NCBI GenBank assembly: GCA_943736015.1
Contig: OX031065.1
Location: 35,168,427-35,232,426, forward strand
Direction of reading: 5' to 3'
Origin: Tridacna crocea
Lineage: Eukaryota; Mollusca; Bivalvia; Cardiida; Cardiidae
DNA length: 64,000 nt
In this document: piece after piece, positions 44,501 through 53,400 of the stretch
How the letters are laid out: every line of letters starts with the position of its first letter
Numbering within the stretch: the first letter of the stretch is position 1
Notes under the pieces: model-generated
What the model was told of the DNA's origin: nothing
Database searches by the model: none
The model's input: only the letters and a program-made list of their open reading frames with translations
Made by a program: the position numbers and the translations under genes

Positions 44501-44592
44501 CTGGTGGCATATCTCAGTCTTAAGGAACTGTCAAAACGGGGTGGACCTAAAAAGCTAAACTGGTTTATGTTCTATTTTCATCGTTATTGGAG
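26247..44592 (+). CDS. NRF-6-like acyltransferase-3 membrane protein, gene B (5' part, 8 exons)
   Basis: Exons 26247-26561 (ATG at 26,267), 27958-28163, 29911-29998, 32678-32771, 38900-39207, 41592-41747, 42092-42194 and 44494-44592 join in frame to about 449 codons with consensus splice sites. The product starts with a signal peptide (hydrophobic residues 6-20). It then has the luminal NRF N-terminal domain (WAVKMLDAIGKPHSGFL, W-x-GSYDEC, YCKIGIPVP, LGICLPDSCNTDDL), then the first membrane segments of the acyltransferase-3 region. Exons 5-8 have exactly the lengths of gene A's (308, 156, 103, 99 nt). No match to gene A exons 9 onward was found up to 64,000. Gene B is therefore truncated or has a very long intron, and the acyltransferase core would be incomplete. 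Confidence 0.88.
26955..27082. mobile_element. P1-type MITE, left part lost
   Basis: The core AGAAAGCATTGTGGGAAAAA, its complement and the right end GTAAAGGGTTAA are present. The left flank does not reach TTAA. Confidence 0.65.
27083..27190. repeat. Inverted repeat with TAATAA ends
   Basis: GTGATTTCGTATTG and CAATACGAAATCAC pair across a GC-richer centre (GGGCCAATACGGCTGACC...GGTCCGAGG-like). AT-rich TTAATAA sequences lie outside. Related words (CGACCAATACAG) occur at 26,820 beyond the MITE, so the MITE may have landed in or next to this repeat. Confidence 0.5.
27958..28163 (+). CDS. Gene B exon 2 (NRF domain)
   Basis: A 206-nt exon after TGCACAG and before GTACGT. LDAIGKPHSGFLYNLDANWL and GSYDECVGIQAI are hallmark NRF-domain blocks. 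FDGKYCKIGIPVP supplies a conserved Cys. Confidence 0.92.
29911..29998 (+). CDS. Gene B exon 3
   Basis: An 88-nt exon after TGCTGCAG coding LKLGICLPDSCNTDDLKTF. The G-x-C-x-P-x-S-C pair of Cys residues is the usual end of the NRF domain. The donor is GTAAGT. Confidence 0.92.
30530..30764. mobile_element. P1-type MITE in gene B intron 3
   Basis: TTAAGTTATTACCAAAAGAC at the left and GTGACAAAGGGTTAA at the right. The hairpin core is AGAAAACATTGTGAGAAAAGG with its complement around GCTGGTTACCAGC. Confidence 0.75.
30963..32640 (+). mobile_element. AGCTCACC element with a ~142-bp internal satellite
   Basis: Opens AGCTCACCTGGGCACAAAGT then GCTTAAGGTGAGCT and closes CTCAGGTGAGCG. AGAAAAAGCTTGTG and variants recur at about 31,191, 31,335, 31,475, 31,619, 31,755 and 31,899 (136-144 bp apart), and less clearly beyond. 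It is interrupted by a palindrome at 32,454. It ends 37 bp before gene B exon 4. Confidence 0.75.
32454..32538. repeat. Near-perfect 85-nt palindrome
   Basis: ATATCGATAGGTGAGTGCAA and CACTATTCTAAGTGCCTG pair with the inverted right arm ending ACTTACCTATCGATAT. I see one mismatch in 40 pairs. Confidence 0.88.
32678..32771 (+). CDS. Gene B exon 4
   Basis: A 94-nt exon after ATTGTAG coding GQYVFNATTNYEPEAECHDG and IPMSTKAIVA, leading into the first membrane helix of exon 5. The donor GTAATA is weak but in phase. Confidence 0.85.
32780..32945. repeat. Foldback element P9 after gene B exon 4
   Basis: GGATCTGACATGCGTTGGTT and GAGATAAAAATTTATTAAAC pair imperfectly with GTTTAATAAATTTTAACTC and AACCAAGGAGTGTCAGATTC. 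It starts about 10 bp beyond the exon 4 donor. Confidence 0.65.
34850..35025. repeat. Worn P1 MITE remnant
   Basis: The words GAAAATGCTAGTAACCGG, TTTTCTCATAATATTTTCTACC and GAAATTTTGTCTTTCGGTAA keep the P1 order, but the ends are lost. Confidence 0.5.
35550..35763. repeat. Worn P1 MITE remnant
   Basis: GACTGTACCAAATTGAAAGA and CAGACGACAAACTGAAT at the left, TTTTCTCCTTTGCCTATATT in the core and GTAGGGTTAA at the right match P1 with many changes. Confidence 0.5.
35862..36900 (-). pseudogene. Broken transposase-like coding remnant
   Basis: Reading leftwards on the minus strand: an acidic stretch with ISDGEDDEDPYIKINGRVLH to LSDQE (about 36,900-36,762), a SINE, SDQEDGRNGDSEKGDPTASN, then after breaks GKRVHIPIVFEDIKASIQFT and NYANVYGLPQPAAPRSTDN (36,178-36,044). 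After a stop and frameshift comes EKTRKSVHKEYVDSLSENAR to CVPHIRVATPKDL. The G-L-P-x-P-A-A and C-x-P-H-I-R/K-V blocks remind me of an uncharacterised transposase-like family common in invertebrates. That is recollection only. It is not functional. Confidence 0.45.
36626..36761 (-). mobile_element. tRNA-derived SINE with 13-bp target-site duplication
   Basis: TCCTGGTCACTCA stands on both sides (36,613-36,625 and 36,762-36,774). On the minus strand the insert opens GCCGAGCAGCGGTAACCCAG, has a B-box-like GAGTTCGACTAAC, and ends ACGGCGTTAAATACACTACA then ATCAATCAA, the TCAA-type tail of bivalve SINEs. Confidence 0.85.
38900..39207 (+). CDS. Gene B exon 5
   Basis: A 308-nt exon after GTTTCAG coding VLSILGLLVVFGTLYDIYLR and a charged linker with GDVDVKYDSVKDVEMNKAPN. 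It is the paralogue of 473-780. Confidence 0.93.
39598..39700 (+). repeat. tRNA-derived SINE head
   Basis: GTCGTGCAGTGGTCGTAGCG resembles an A box and GGATCGAGTTCGAGTCAAAGG contains a B box (GTTCGAGTC) at tRNA spacing. It abuts the dispersed repeat at 39,699. It lies in gene B intron 5, absent from gene A's shorter intron 5. Confidence 0.6.
39699..40160 (-). repeat. Dispersed repeat family R, inverted copy
   Basis: Starts AAAGGTGGGTATAATACAT and ends GGGCCACCTTTA, so the ends look like short inverted repeats. It contains the complement of the CGTGCCAGTCA, CATAATGG and TACTACGGCCC-type blocks of the copies at 23.2 and 61.7 kb. Confidence 0.68.
40945..41032 (-). repeat. tRNA-derived SINE head, minus strand
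   Basis: On the minus strand, GTGCGCAGTGATGTAATGGA (A box region) and CCTGGTTCGAGCCGTTAGAC (B box GGTTCGAGCC) have tRNA-like spacing. No tRNA fold with a matched acceptor stem is seen. Confidence 0.6.
41592..41747 (+). CDS. Gene B exon 6
   Basis: A 156-nt exon after ATTATAG with MFLSFSIYSNGLKILN and GIRFLSTTWVVLGHSLRFD. It is the paralogue of 1241-1396. Confidence 0.93.
42092..42194 (+). CDS. Gene B exon 7
   Basis: A 103-nt exon coding KNAVPYYFQSKIWQWTFYG and SATVSVDTFFTLR. It is the paralogue of 1696-1798. Confidence 0.93.
42595..43496 (+). mobile_element. AGCTCACC-type element with a ~165-bp internal satellite
   Basis: Opens AGCTCGACTGAGCACAACGT then GCTCAAGGGGAGCT and closes TTCAGGTGAGCGATCC. 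The block CTCTGAAACCCCTGGCCAGA and its variants recur at about 42,849, 43,011, 43,177 and 43,342 (162-166 bp). It lies in gene B intron 7. Confidence 0.75.
44494..44592 (+). CDS. Gene B exon 8 (last exon found)
   Basis: A 99-nt exon coding GLLVAYLSLKELSKRGG and NWFMFYFHRYWR, with a good GTAAGT donor. The donor requires a further exon starting at phase 2 (as in gene A exon 9), but none is visible. Confidence 0.92.
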
Positions 44593-46984
44593 GTAAGTTG
44601 TGATCTAACCGCGTACTTATGTTTTTATAGGATATGACAGGGATCATTCGGACAACCGTATTATACTACATTCATTCAATAATATATTTGTGAATGCAAA
44701 GTAAAATTTAGGAGTTATTATCATTTCACTTTTGAAAATAGAGATGCAGTAGTTCTAATTACCTTTTAGACCAGTCATAATTATTGCTGCTCTGTATTTT
44801 ATTGAACAAAGTCATAGATGATTAGTATTGATGCGCCCAACATAAAGGGATAAAGGGATGTGCATCGAAATGATACCTCGGTTCGACTGAGTATATATTT
44901 AATATCAATAAAACAGATATAATCAGTCAAAACCAAGAATTTGACCCATTTACGCAAAGTCAGTGTCGCTAGTATTGTCGACAATCTTAAACGGCTTCAA
45001 GTACATTTATTCAAATAAATATGTGAAAATAATTTTTCAAATGAATACTATTAATCAATTATTGACAAAGAAGATAATCTATTTGCCAAATATATAAAGA
45101 AATTTCGAAGTCAAAATGCCACTAATAGTGAATTTTCGCATGTCTCCACAACATATTGACATCATGTAGCTCTGAAATTTTAAATCTGAAACATTAAACG
45201 AATACAGTTATTTTACTTAGGTAAAGCCATAGTAGCTATCAGCTAAGTAAGAACATTTTTTGGGTCCTGATTTTTTTTTTCTTCCGGCAGAAAATTTCGT
45301 TGTCGCCAAAATAGATCTCACCTACCGTAACGATTTTTACGAGCTCTGCAAACTGTGTTAATGTATATGTAGAGCTTTAGAAAATGCACTATTATCTTGG
45401 TAAAATATGAAAAACAGAAATATGTGAATGAGTGTGAAGAACATGTAAAAACCGCAGCATGATTTCAAACCACGTTTTGTTGCGATTTAAAACCTCTCCT
45501 CCGTAACAAGAAAATTTCCTATTCAGTGTGATTACATTTGTTTTCTATATCAAATCACCATATCTCCATGTCATATTTTTCCCACTTTTGCGTTTATTCA
45601 ACTTTTATTTCGTTTCATTTGGACACAATCGGTCGACATTTATTTTTTATTCTCTCCTCCTTTTCTACTTTTACGGAGGTGATAATTTTTATAAAACACC
45701 ATCTTTTATACTATGTTAACAAAATGATGTCCAGGTTAAAAGAGCACATAGTAAAATTGATTCATTTCAAAATGTATTCGTTTAGGTTTCTATTGTTCAC
45801 AGAAAAACACATTGTATGATGTATCTTTTTTCCTTGAATCCGTTATGGAGGTGAGAAAACAGTAACCAAGTGGTTGAAACTGTATCACATTAATACATTC
45901 AAATAGAATTACACTTTTATACTGCGAGCTTTTATAAAACTCATATAATGTGTTGGAACGTTGTAAAATTTAACAGTTTTATTAATACAAGTTTAATTGA
46001 TCATCTAAAAATTGTTGCGGTGGCGAAAAAATATTTTACGGGTGGGAGACTAAAATATTGATGGCTGCTATGTAGAGAGTGGTTATGTTATACTCATTTA
46101 CAAGATCTAATGGTCAGTTTGATGCATTTGTGGCTCATTTGATTCCAAAAAGAAAGTACAATTACGCTATCAGTTCGAAAAAAAAAAAAAACCCCAACAA
46201 ATGAACACTGTATGAATTCTTAACCAAATACCGAGTTTCAAATTGAGAGACAATGATCAAAAGAAAAAAAATCGAAGCTGCTCTTGAGAGAAAAAGCCGA
46301 GGTGTGTGACCTGCAGGCGATTTGAGGTTATTTTACAGTTGTCAGATTTCCATTACAGTACAATAACATAAAGGTTTACACGCTTTTAAAGAACAGTTTC
46401 TGTTTATTTGAGTTTAAAATTTTGAAAGAAACATCAGTGGAAAGTTCATCACCTTCATAAAAGAAAAATCATGCATTGTTGGTTGACTAGAGATTGCTCT
46501 CATGGTCACTTCACATTGCAAATGTTTACTTTTTACCCTGTCTCTACCAAATGAGTAACTTTTTACTTTTTAATGGCTACAAATACAGTTTAGATGCACA
46601 ATGGAGGGACAGTTCAGTTTTAAGGCAGTAGACTCCTAGTGAGATTTTGAAACATCGGTCAATGTCGTTATACTACGCGCTCCTGGTGATTGGCGATCTT
46701 GCGCCTCGTCCACTTACGTTTAAGTCGGACCTTTGTTTGTTAAATCTTTATTGCGATATCGTTTTAAGATATTTACGAATAATTCATCATGAAAATGGAA
46801 GAAAAGAAGAATGATACAGAAATTGTGAAATTATCAAAGAAATAACAGAAATTTTAAAAATTGTCGATACTTCCGGTTTTGTAGTCGGGGCTTTTCGAGA
46901 CGTAAAAGGTCGCTTTTCGACTAAACGTAAGCGGAAAACAGGTAAATCGGAACTAGCCTCACCTTTGGTATATCACGACTATAT
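44593..46984. other. Non-coding stretch downstream of gene B exon 8
   Basis: The first 50 bp still resemble gene A's intron 8 (GTAAGTT.., ATAGGACATGAC versus ATAGGATATGAC), then similarity is lost. The rest is AT-rich with no exon of the NRF-6 family, no clear RNA gene and no long repeat recognised. Around 46,890-46,950, AAAGGTCGCTTTTCGACTAA and GCGGAAAACAGG resemble pieces of P6. Confidence 0.55.
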
Positions 46985-47279
46985 ATGGGAAACGATGTTG
47001 GTTGTAACGTAGAAGTCGAGACAAGGGACGAAAAGTGGAAAATCGGACGGCGCCGTGTTGAATTTGATGTGCTATTGACAAACTTGAATGCATGTGAACA
47101 GTGTTTTCTTGGACTTATTCCATTGACGTCTGTCGGTGAACTACAGAGAGGACTTTGTGGATATTTATATGTGAAGTGTCAGTTGTGTGGCCATGTCAAC
47201 AAAGCAGCATACGGAAAAACGCATCACGTGAAAGACAGAGGAATGCCTTGTTTTGTAGTGAATACGAAGCTTGGTGCAG
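46985..47279 (+). CDS. Mutator-like transposase domain, N-terminal exon
   Basis: ATG at 46,985 and a GTAAAT donor at 47,280. It codes GRRRVEFDVLLTNLNACEQC, then LCGYLYVKCQLCGHVNK and RGMPCFVVNTKLGAG. The paired C-x2-C motifs, the GRR..E/V start and the RG-P-F-VNTK block match what I know of the Mutator-like transposase domain family of invertebrate genomes. The next visible piece (48,687) does not join in phase, so an exon is missing or the gene is damaged. It may be an active or a decayed transposon gene. Confidence 0.65.
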
Positions 47280-47339
47280 GTAAATCCAGTTTTTATAACG
47301 TTTACTATTGTCAGACATATAACAGTTGACTGAGCACAT

Positions 47340-47460
47340 TTTGAAAGTCAGTTAAAGTCTTTGCAGACGACAAATTTGACATGAATCAACAGATGGGACT
47401 GTGGGAAAAGGAGAAAATACCATGGTCGCCATCCTATTTCCTTTTTTTCTAAATTCAGAA
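47340..47460. repeat. Worn P1 MITE remnant
   Basis: TTGCAGACGACAAATTTGAC and GGGACTGTGGGAAAAGGAGA retain P1 order, with decay of the right half. Confidence 0.45.
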
Positions 47461-48251
47461 CCGTTGTATAAAAATATTATAAAAACTAGAATCATCTATA
47501 AAACATGGAAACCATCATGGAAAACTGACAGCCTTTATGAGTTATAGAAGACGGTAAATGTGCATTTCAGTCTGATCTTGAATCCACACTGTCAGACACA
47601 ACTTGAATTATTACTGATTGGAATTTTGAGATCACACATTTGTGTTTTATACATTATGTAATTTGATTTTCTTTCACTTTACTTGTAATCTTTACACGTC
47701 TACAGACTTATATACATGTACTAACTTGCCTACATTGGATGCATTTGGAGACGAAAAAAGTAATTTGGATCAAGAGATGTGATTGTTCTTGTGGGGCTAG
47801 AAAACATTGTCACCAGACAAAGCTACTAAGGACTGTGAAAATTAAATTGAGACTGAGGAGAATGTGCAGTCTGATCTCAAACCACAATTTCCGATAGGTA
47901 TAGTGACATTTTCCCGGTAAAGACATTCTTTCATCACAGATTTTTTTAAGGTTACTGGAAATGTTCATTTAATAACTGCCACTGTCACTTGGTATATAGC
48001 GTGGAGCAGGCCTTCAGTTGGGGGATAGCAGATATTTTACTCTCCTGTACATGATTCCAATACTGAAACTAGGTTGTTGTCGGCGGTCTGGCAAAGGCCA
48101 TACCCCACTTTTGGCTATTTATGGTATTGATCGTACCGCTTGCCAATGGCATAGATTAAGAAATCTCCCCACTTACTTTCTACTCTGGTAGCGTCAAAAC
48201 TCCTTCTCAGTCACCAATGTAGCTTAAATCTTTATGCCTGCATAACGGTTG

Positions 48252-48333
48252 CTACTGGGTACAAAATGACCAAAGAAGTGGGTACGAAATGACTTGGGTA
48301 TGAAATGGCCTAGGTACGAAATGACCGGTATAT
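48252..48333 (+). repeat. Degenerate tandem motif shared with 17.4 kb
   Basis: ACTGGGTACAAAATGACCAA, GTGGGTACGAAATGAC, TGGGTATGAAATGGCC and AGGTACGAAATGACC follow one another at about 17-20 bp spacing. Confidence 0.6.
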
Positions 48334-48686
48334 CCTTGCGCAGTACATATCAGAAGCCCAGCCCTTGTTATAAATACTGTTCTTGCAGATTTTCGGACTA
48401 TACAATGGTTTTTACATGGTCTAGGGGAAGCCCATATGTCTTGTTCCTTGCATTGGATTATTCTTCCTTCCACAGTTTTTGAAGAGTTGTAATTGTACCT
48501 AACATGATCATTGGTGTCTGCAGGCTAAAAAACACCATTCAATTCATTATTTATTCAGTCCTTTACAGGCAAACATGAAAACATGACATGCTATGAAAGA
48601 AGATATATGTGAGGAATATTCCTTTTTCCCAAGTTCATCCTGACAGATATTGAGTAAATCTGATATTGTTTTTTTTATGATTTCAG

Positions 48687-48855
48687 TCTAGGAGGTCCAA
48701 AGAGAGTAAATAATTTTCCTACTGCTCTAAATATGAAGCCAGTGAGTAATAAGAATCTGAAAAAGATGGAAGTACGGGCTGGGGAAGTTGTTGAGTTGGT
48801 TGCGGAGGAGTCAGCCCAAAATACAGCAAAGGAGGCTTATTGCATCAGAAATGCG
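48687..48855 (+). CDS. Mutator-like transposase domain, second exon
   Basis: After a GATTTCAG acceptor it codes LGGPKRVNNFPTALNMKPVS, NKNLKKMEVRAGEVVELVAE and ESAQNTAKEA, closing at GTAAGT. The pattern of a G-x-N-x-F-x-x-x-L-N-x-x-P-V loop, a K-K-x-E-R-x-A-G block and V-A-x-E-S matches the segment after VNTK in the same family. The core with the catalytic residues that should follow was not found. Confidence 0.62.
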
Positions 48856-49322
48856 GTAAGTTTATCGATTATTTTAATACACATATTTTATTTATACCTG
48901 CTAAAGGCCAATGAATAACTTGTTGTCTTGAAAATCCATTTTCTTCATCTCTGTGTTTCTGAAATGGCTTGGATTCACCGGTAAACATTCTTGTTAAAAG
49001 GTAGCACCTGGAATCAACTCCGTCTGCATAGATCACAATGACATAAACTTATTAAAGTTCCATTTATCAAAGTCAGGACAGGGTGATATAGATTGATGAT
49101 CCTAAAATTATTACAGCAAGTTGTTAGATGGTATGTTTTGGCTTGAAAGGTTACAGACATTGCTATTTCATAATTCCAAGCAACCAGAGAATCCAAAAAT
49201 TTGCAGATCATGAAAGAGAAGTCCTTTAAAAACGTTGAACAAGGAGAAGATATTAAATGACCGCATTTAATAGTTTTCTCCTAATGTTTTCTAACATTTA
49301 GCTATTAGCCTACCTTTAGTTT

Positions 49323-49357
<35 letters not shown>

Positions 49358-49906
49358 GATCTACAAAATTTAATAAAATGAACTTTGAAACTATGTAAAA
49401 AGTCACCAGTTGGCCATATTTTTAGTTTCCTTTTTACCTGATTTCAATATTCTTTTTTTCTGCCATCGACTGATACAAGGAGAGAGCATACAGTATTGGA
49501 TTGACATGCTTACAGTCATTTCCATAATTCGAAATGGTATGATGAATATTTGAATACATTTTGTTACCCACAATGTTTTCTTTTTAGTAGCTACTGGGTC
49601 TTAAAGTTTCATGAAATATCAGATAGTTGCAATCCAAGATTAGACAGTGCGTTCATTGCGATTTAATCTTGGATCAACTAATTTTGCACAAGAAACTAAA
49701 GACATGCATAGCGTTATTCTCCGCGGATCACACTTTACCGTATGGTTACGACTTTTCACATCCCTGTGGAAGATTAGTTTTTGAAAACATTGTTGGAAAA
49801 GGTGCAATTGGTTATAGTGAGCAATTGCTTCTTTCCCACAATGTTCTTTATTATTATGAGAAAACGTTTTTTTTTCCTTTCTCGAAATGTTCTCTCCTTT
49901 TCTGCC

Positions 49907-49944
49907 GAGTCCCGGTAGCTCAGTCGGTAGCGTGCAGGACTTTT
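49907..49944 (+). pseudogene. tRNA-Lys(TTT)-like 5' half interrupted by a LINE
   Basis: GTCCCGGTAGCTCAGTCGGT followed by AGCGTGCAGGAC and TTTT has the spacing of a tRNA from base 1 through the anticodon: 7-nt acceptor strand, TA, GCTC D-stem, AGTCGGTA loop, then 10 nt to TTTT in the anticodon position. The A-box consensus TRGCNNAGYNGG is met (TAGCTCAGTCGG). The D-stem has one mismatch. The 3' half was not found, so it may be a tRNA pseudogene or a SINE head. Confidence 0.6.
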
Positions 49945-50221
49945 TTTTTTTTTTTTTTAAGCTTTAATTGCCACGTCTATCGGTATGTGAGGGTCGTGGC
50001 CATCCCCCAACATACCTTACATATCATTGTTAGTAAATATTTTGTTAGTAGTACATATTTACAAATATCATTGTTTCCTTGTGTAATAGATTTTAAAATG
50101 TTTTCCAATTTTACAATTTCCCCATTCCAAAATTTCAAGTTAACTAATATGTAATTGATGTGCCAAAATACTGATTGATTTGCGACAACAAAGCTTAATT
50201 TTTTATGTGGTGCAAAAGTGT

Positions 50222-50282
50222 GCAGGTATGTGTGGGGTGTGTGTGCGGGGGTGTGTGTGTGTGTGTGTATGTGTGTGTGCAT
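50222..50282. repeat. (GT)n-rich microsatellite in the LINE 3' UTR
   Basis: Sixty bases of mostly GT with a short G run. It lies between the poly(T) and ORF2. Confidence 0.85.
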
Positions 50283-50438
50283 TGGTGGGCTGATATGCTG
50301 TTATGCTTGTTTACTCACTAAAATGAACCGGGATAAAAGGAAGAGTCTTGTGTCTTTAAATCTTACTTCTTAATTGTTGATTTTTTTTTTCGTGTTTTCT
50401 CTGTTTTTTGTCTTCGGTTATTGACTATCTTAATCGGC

Positions 50439-53400
50439 TCATGGGAGGTTTTGTATGATATGTTCAACAAAAGTCATGATATTTTCTCCTTTTTCAAACA
50501 TTTTAGTATTTCTATAAACGTCTAAATTTGTGGTGAGGTGGTTCCTTAAACCATTTATTGAAGGTTTATATAGTTTATTTCTGCAGAAATATATATATTT
50601 TTTTATTTCCAAAAGGAGTATATCTAATTTAATATTTGTTGTGTTTGAGCCCAAAAGTAAAATAGAGCTGTTAATTTGCACAGTTTGATTAAAATTTTTT
50701 ATAATTTCTGTGACTCTACTTATCAAATTTTTCGTGTATCTACATTCGTAAAATAAATGTGTAATTGTTTCAACATCTGTGCCACAAAATGTACATAAAT
50801 TCGTATCTATCAGCTTCATTTTAAAAAGTAAGGCATTTGTTGCAATAATCCGATGCACTATTCTTGTTTGTAACCATTGGGTGTAAGTATCTCGTGTGTA
50901 TTTGAATACGTTTCCGTGAATTTGTTTCCAATCTAAGTTTAAACCATTATAATATGTAGACCATTTGTTCCTACTTGTTGGTGTTTCATCGTTTCTTATA
51001 AGAGTATTATAAACGTGTTTGTTTATGTCGTTTTCAGTTATTATATGAAAAAAATAACTGTTAATTGAAGGATTATGACATTCATTCAAAATTTTATGTG
51101 TAACGGGAAATGGAATATCCTGATTTGAAAAGAAAGCTTTAACTGAATTTACAATACTATAATAGTTTAAAAAATTTATTCTATTCTTGGTTACGGTTTT
51201 GATTTCATTTAAACTTTTAAAACATCCGTCGTTTCTCAAAATGTCTTTAACATATCTTATGCCACATTCGTATAAGTTTGCGTTGTAGATATACTTAGAG
51301 TCTATCGTAATGTTCTCGTTATAAAATAGAGGCATAGTCATTATTTCCGACAATTTTGTAAACTTATATTTAGAGCTAAATACCATGAATGATTTTAAAA
51401 CATCTATCCAAAATTCATTTTTTATTGTTCCTAGAATTTTTTTGCAGTATAAAGTACCAAAGTTAAAAACTCTCTCTGGATTAAATATGTTGGTAATAAA
51501 TTTGTAGCAATCATTTTTACTGTTGGCTACTATTTTCTTCATCCATTTTAATTTCATAGTTGTATTAAAATTCTTGATATCTATCATCCTTAATCCCCCC
51601 TCCACATAATCTTTGATCATCACTGAATATTTTATTTTAGCTGGGCCATCCCATACAAATTTATAAAGAATGTCATGTATTTTTTTTAAGAATTCATTGG
51701 TCGGCGACGGTAAAGAAATAAACAAATGTGTGAGTATTGGCACTAAAATACTTTTGACCACAATTATTTTACCAATCGGAGTTAATTTTCGTTTTTTCCA
51801 ATGTGAAATGCTATTTCTTATACTTTGTAATTTGGGCTCATAATTTAAGTTTAACATTTTTTCCAAATCAACATGGAACAAAATACCAAGTAATTTAAAT
51901 TGTGTTTCCCCCCATGTTAATTTCCATTTTGTTTTAATCGCTCGAATGCTATATTTCATGGAACCAATCCATATCAATTTTGTTTTATCAAAATTAACTT
52001 TAAGACCAGAAATGTGTGAAAAGTGTTCAAGCATTTCCAAAGTACTATTGAGCGTTTTTTCGGACCCATTTAGAAAAAGGGTTGTATCATCTGCGAATTG
52101 AGATATTATGTATTCTTGATTTTTTATCTTTATTCCGGTGATATTCTTATCATGTTTTATTTTGATATTCAAAATCTCTGTGCAAAGAATGAAAACGTAT
52201 GCAGATATTGGGTCACCTTGACGACAGCCCCTCCTTATAGTAAAGTACTCTGATAAAAATCCATTTAACTGAACAGAAACTTCAGTATTATACAAAAATA
52301 ATTTAATCCATTGTTTAAATGTTTCCCCAAAATTAAAATAGGTTAACGCATTTTCAATAAAGTTAAAAGATAAAGAATCAAATGCTTTTTCAAAGTCAAT
52401 TAACATCAACAATCCAGGAATATGGTGTTCTTCGCAATGTTGCATAATATCATAAACTAGTCGTGTGTTTTCGCCTATAAATCTGCCTTGTAAAAAACCG
52501 GTTTGATCTCCTGATATGACGTGATTTAAAACATTTTTAATTCGCCTAGCTATACTACCAGATGCAAGTTTATATAAAACATTCAAAAGCGTAATCGGCC
52601 TCCAGTTTTTTAGAAATTGTTTTGGTTTATCTTCTTTTGGGATTAGTGTAATAATACCTAACTTGATATTTTTTGAAAAAGAGTTTGTCAAAAATGCATG
52701 ATTTAAGGCTTTTACTACGAAATGGCCTATCCTTTTCCAAAACACCTTGTAAAAGTTTGTAGTAAAACCATCTATACCAGGACTTTTGTCATTTTTCATA
52801 TTTCTTAATGTTTCAGTTACCTCACTGTATTGTAAAAGTCCTTCAATTGCATTTTTATTTTTTTCATCTAATTTATTTGCTGCACAATCTTTCATATAAG
52901 TTTCAAATTTACTGTCTATATTAGAGCTTTTTTCATTAAATAAATTTTCAAAGTATTTTTTTGTTTCCACTAAAATTTCATTTTGATCATAAGTATGACT
53001 TCCATCATCTTTTACAAGGAAAGGGATATTTTTTGAAGCTATATGTTGTTTTTCCAAGTTACAGAAATATTTTGTTGCTCTTTCTCCATTTTCAACCCAA
53101 TTTGCTCTGGCTCTGGTGAAGTAACCATTTAGTTTTTCTTGCCTCAAGTTTTCCAATTGATCATGTAGTATAGTTAACCTATCTTTATTTGTTTCATTTA
53201 AATTATTTTCTAACTGAACAATTTCATCTTCAATGTTTTTTTCTCTTTGACATTTTGTTTTGGCTTTATGACTTGAATACGATATTGTTTCTCCGCGTAT
53301 TTCCATAAGTAATGTTTCCAAAAAGAGCTGATCATTTATAATAAACTGTATGTCTGATGGTTCCATTTTGAGCACGTTATCAATGTTGTATACCGGTAAA

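Noticed and set aside
45528-45819. Overlapping 63- and 93-codon plus-strand frames
   Set aside because: They are AT-rich, Phe/Tyr-heavy translations without family resemblance. No missing NRF-6 exon was found in them.
49907-49944. Functional tRNA gene
   Set aside because: Only the 5' half is present, with a D-stem mismatch. No T-arm or acceptor 3' strand was found on either side of the LINE.
49627-50154. 175-codon plus-strand frame
   Set aside because: It runs through a P1-like remnant, the tRNA-like piece, poly(T) and the LINE 3' UTR. The FFFFFF stretch is the poly(T).
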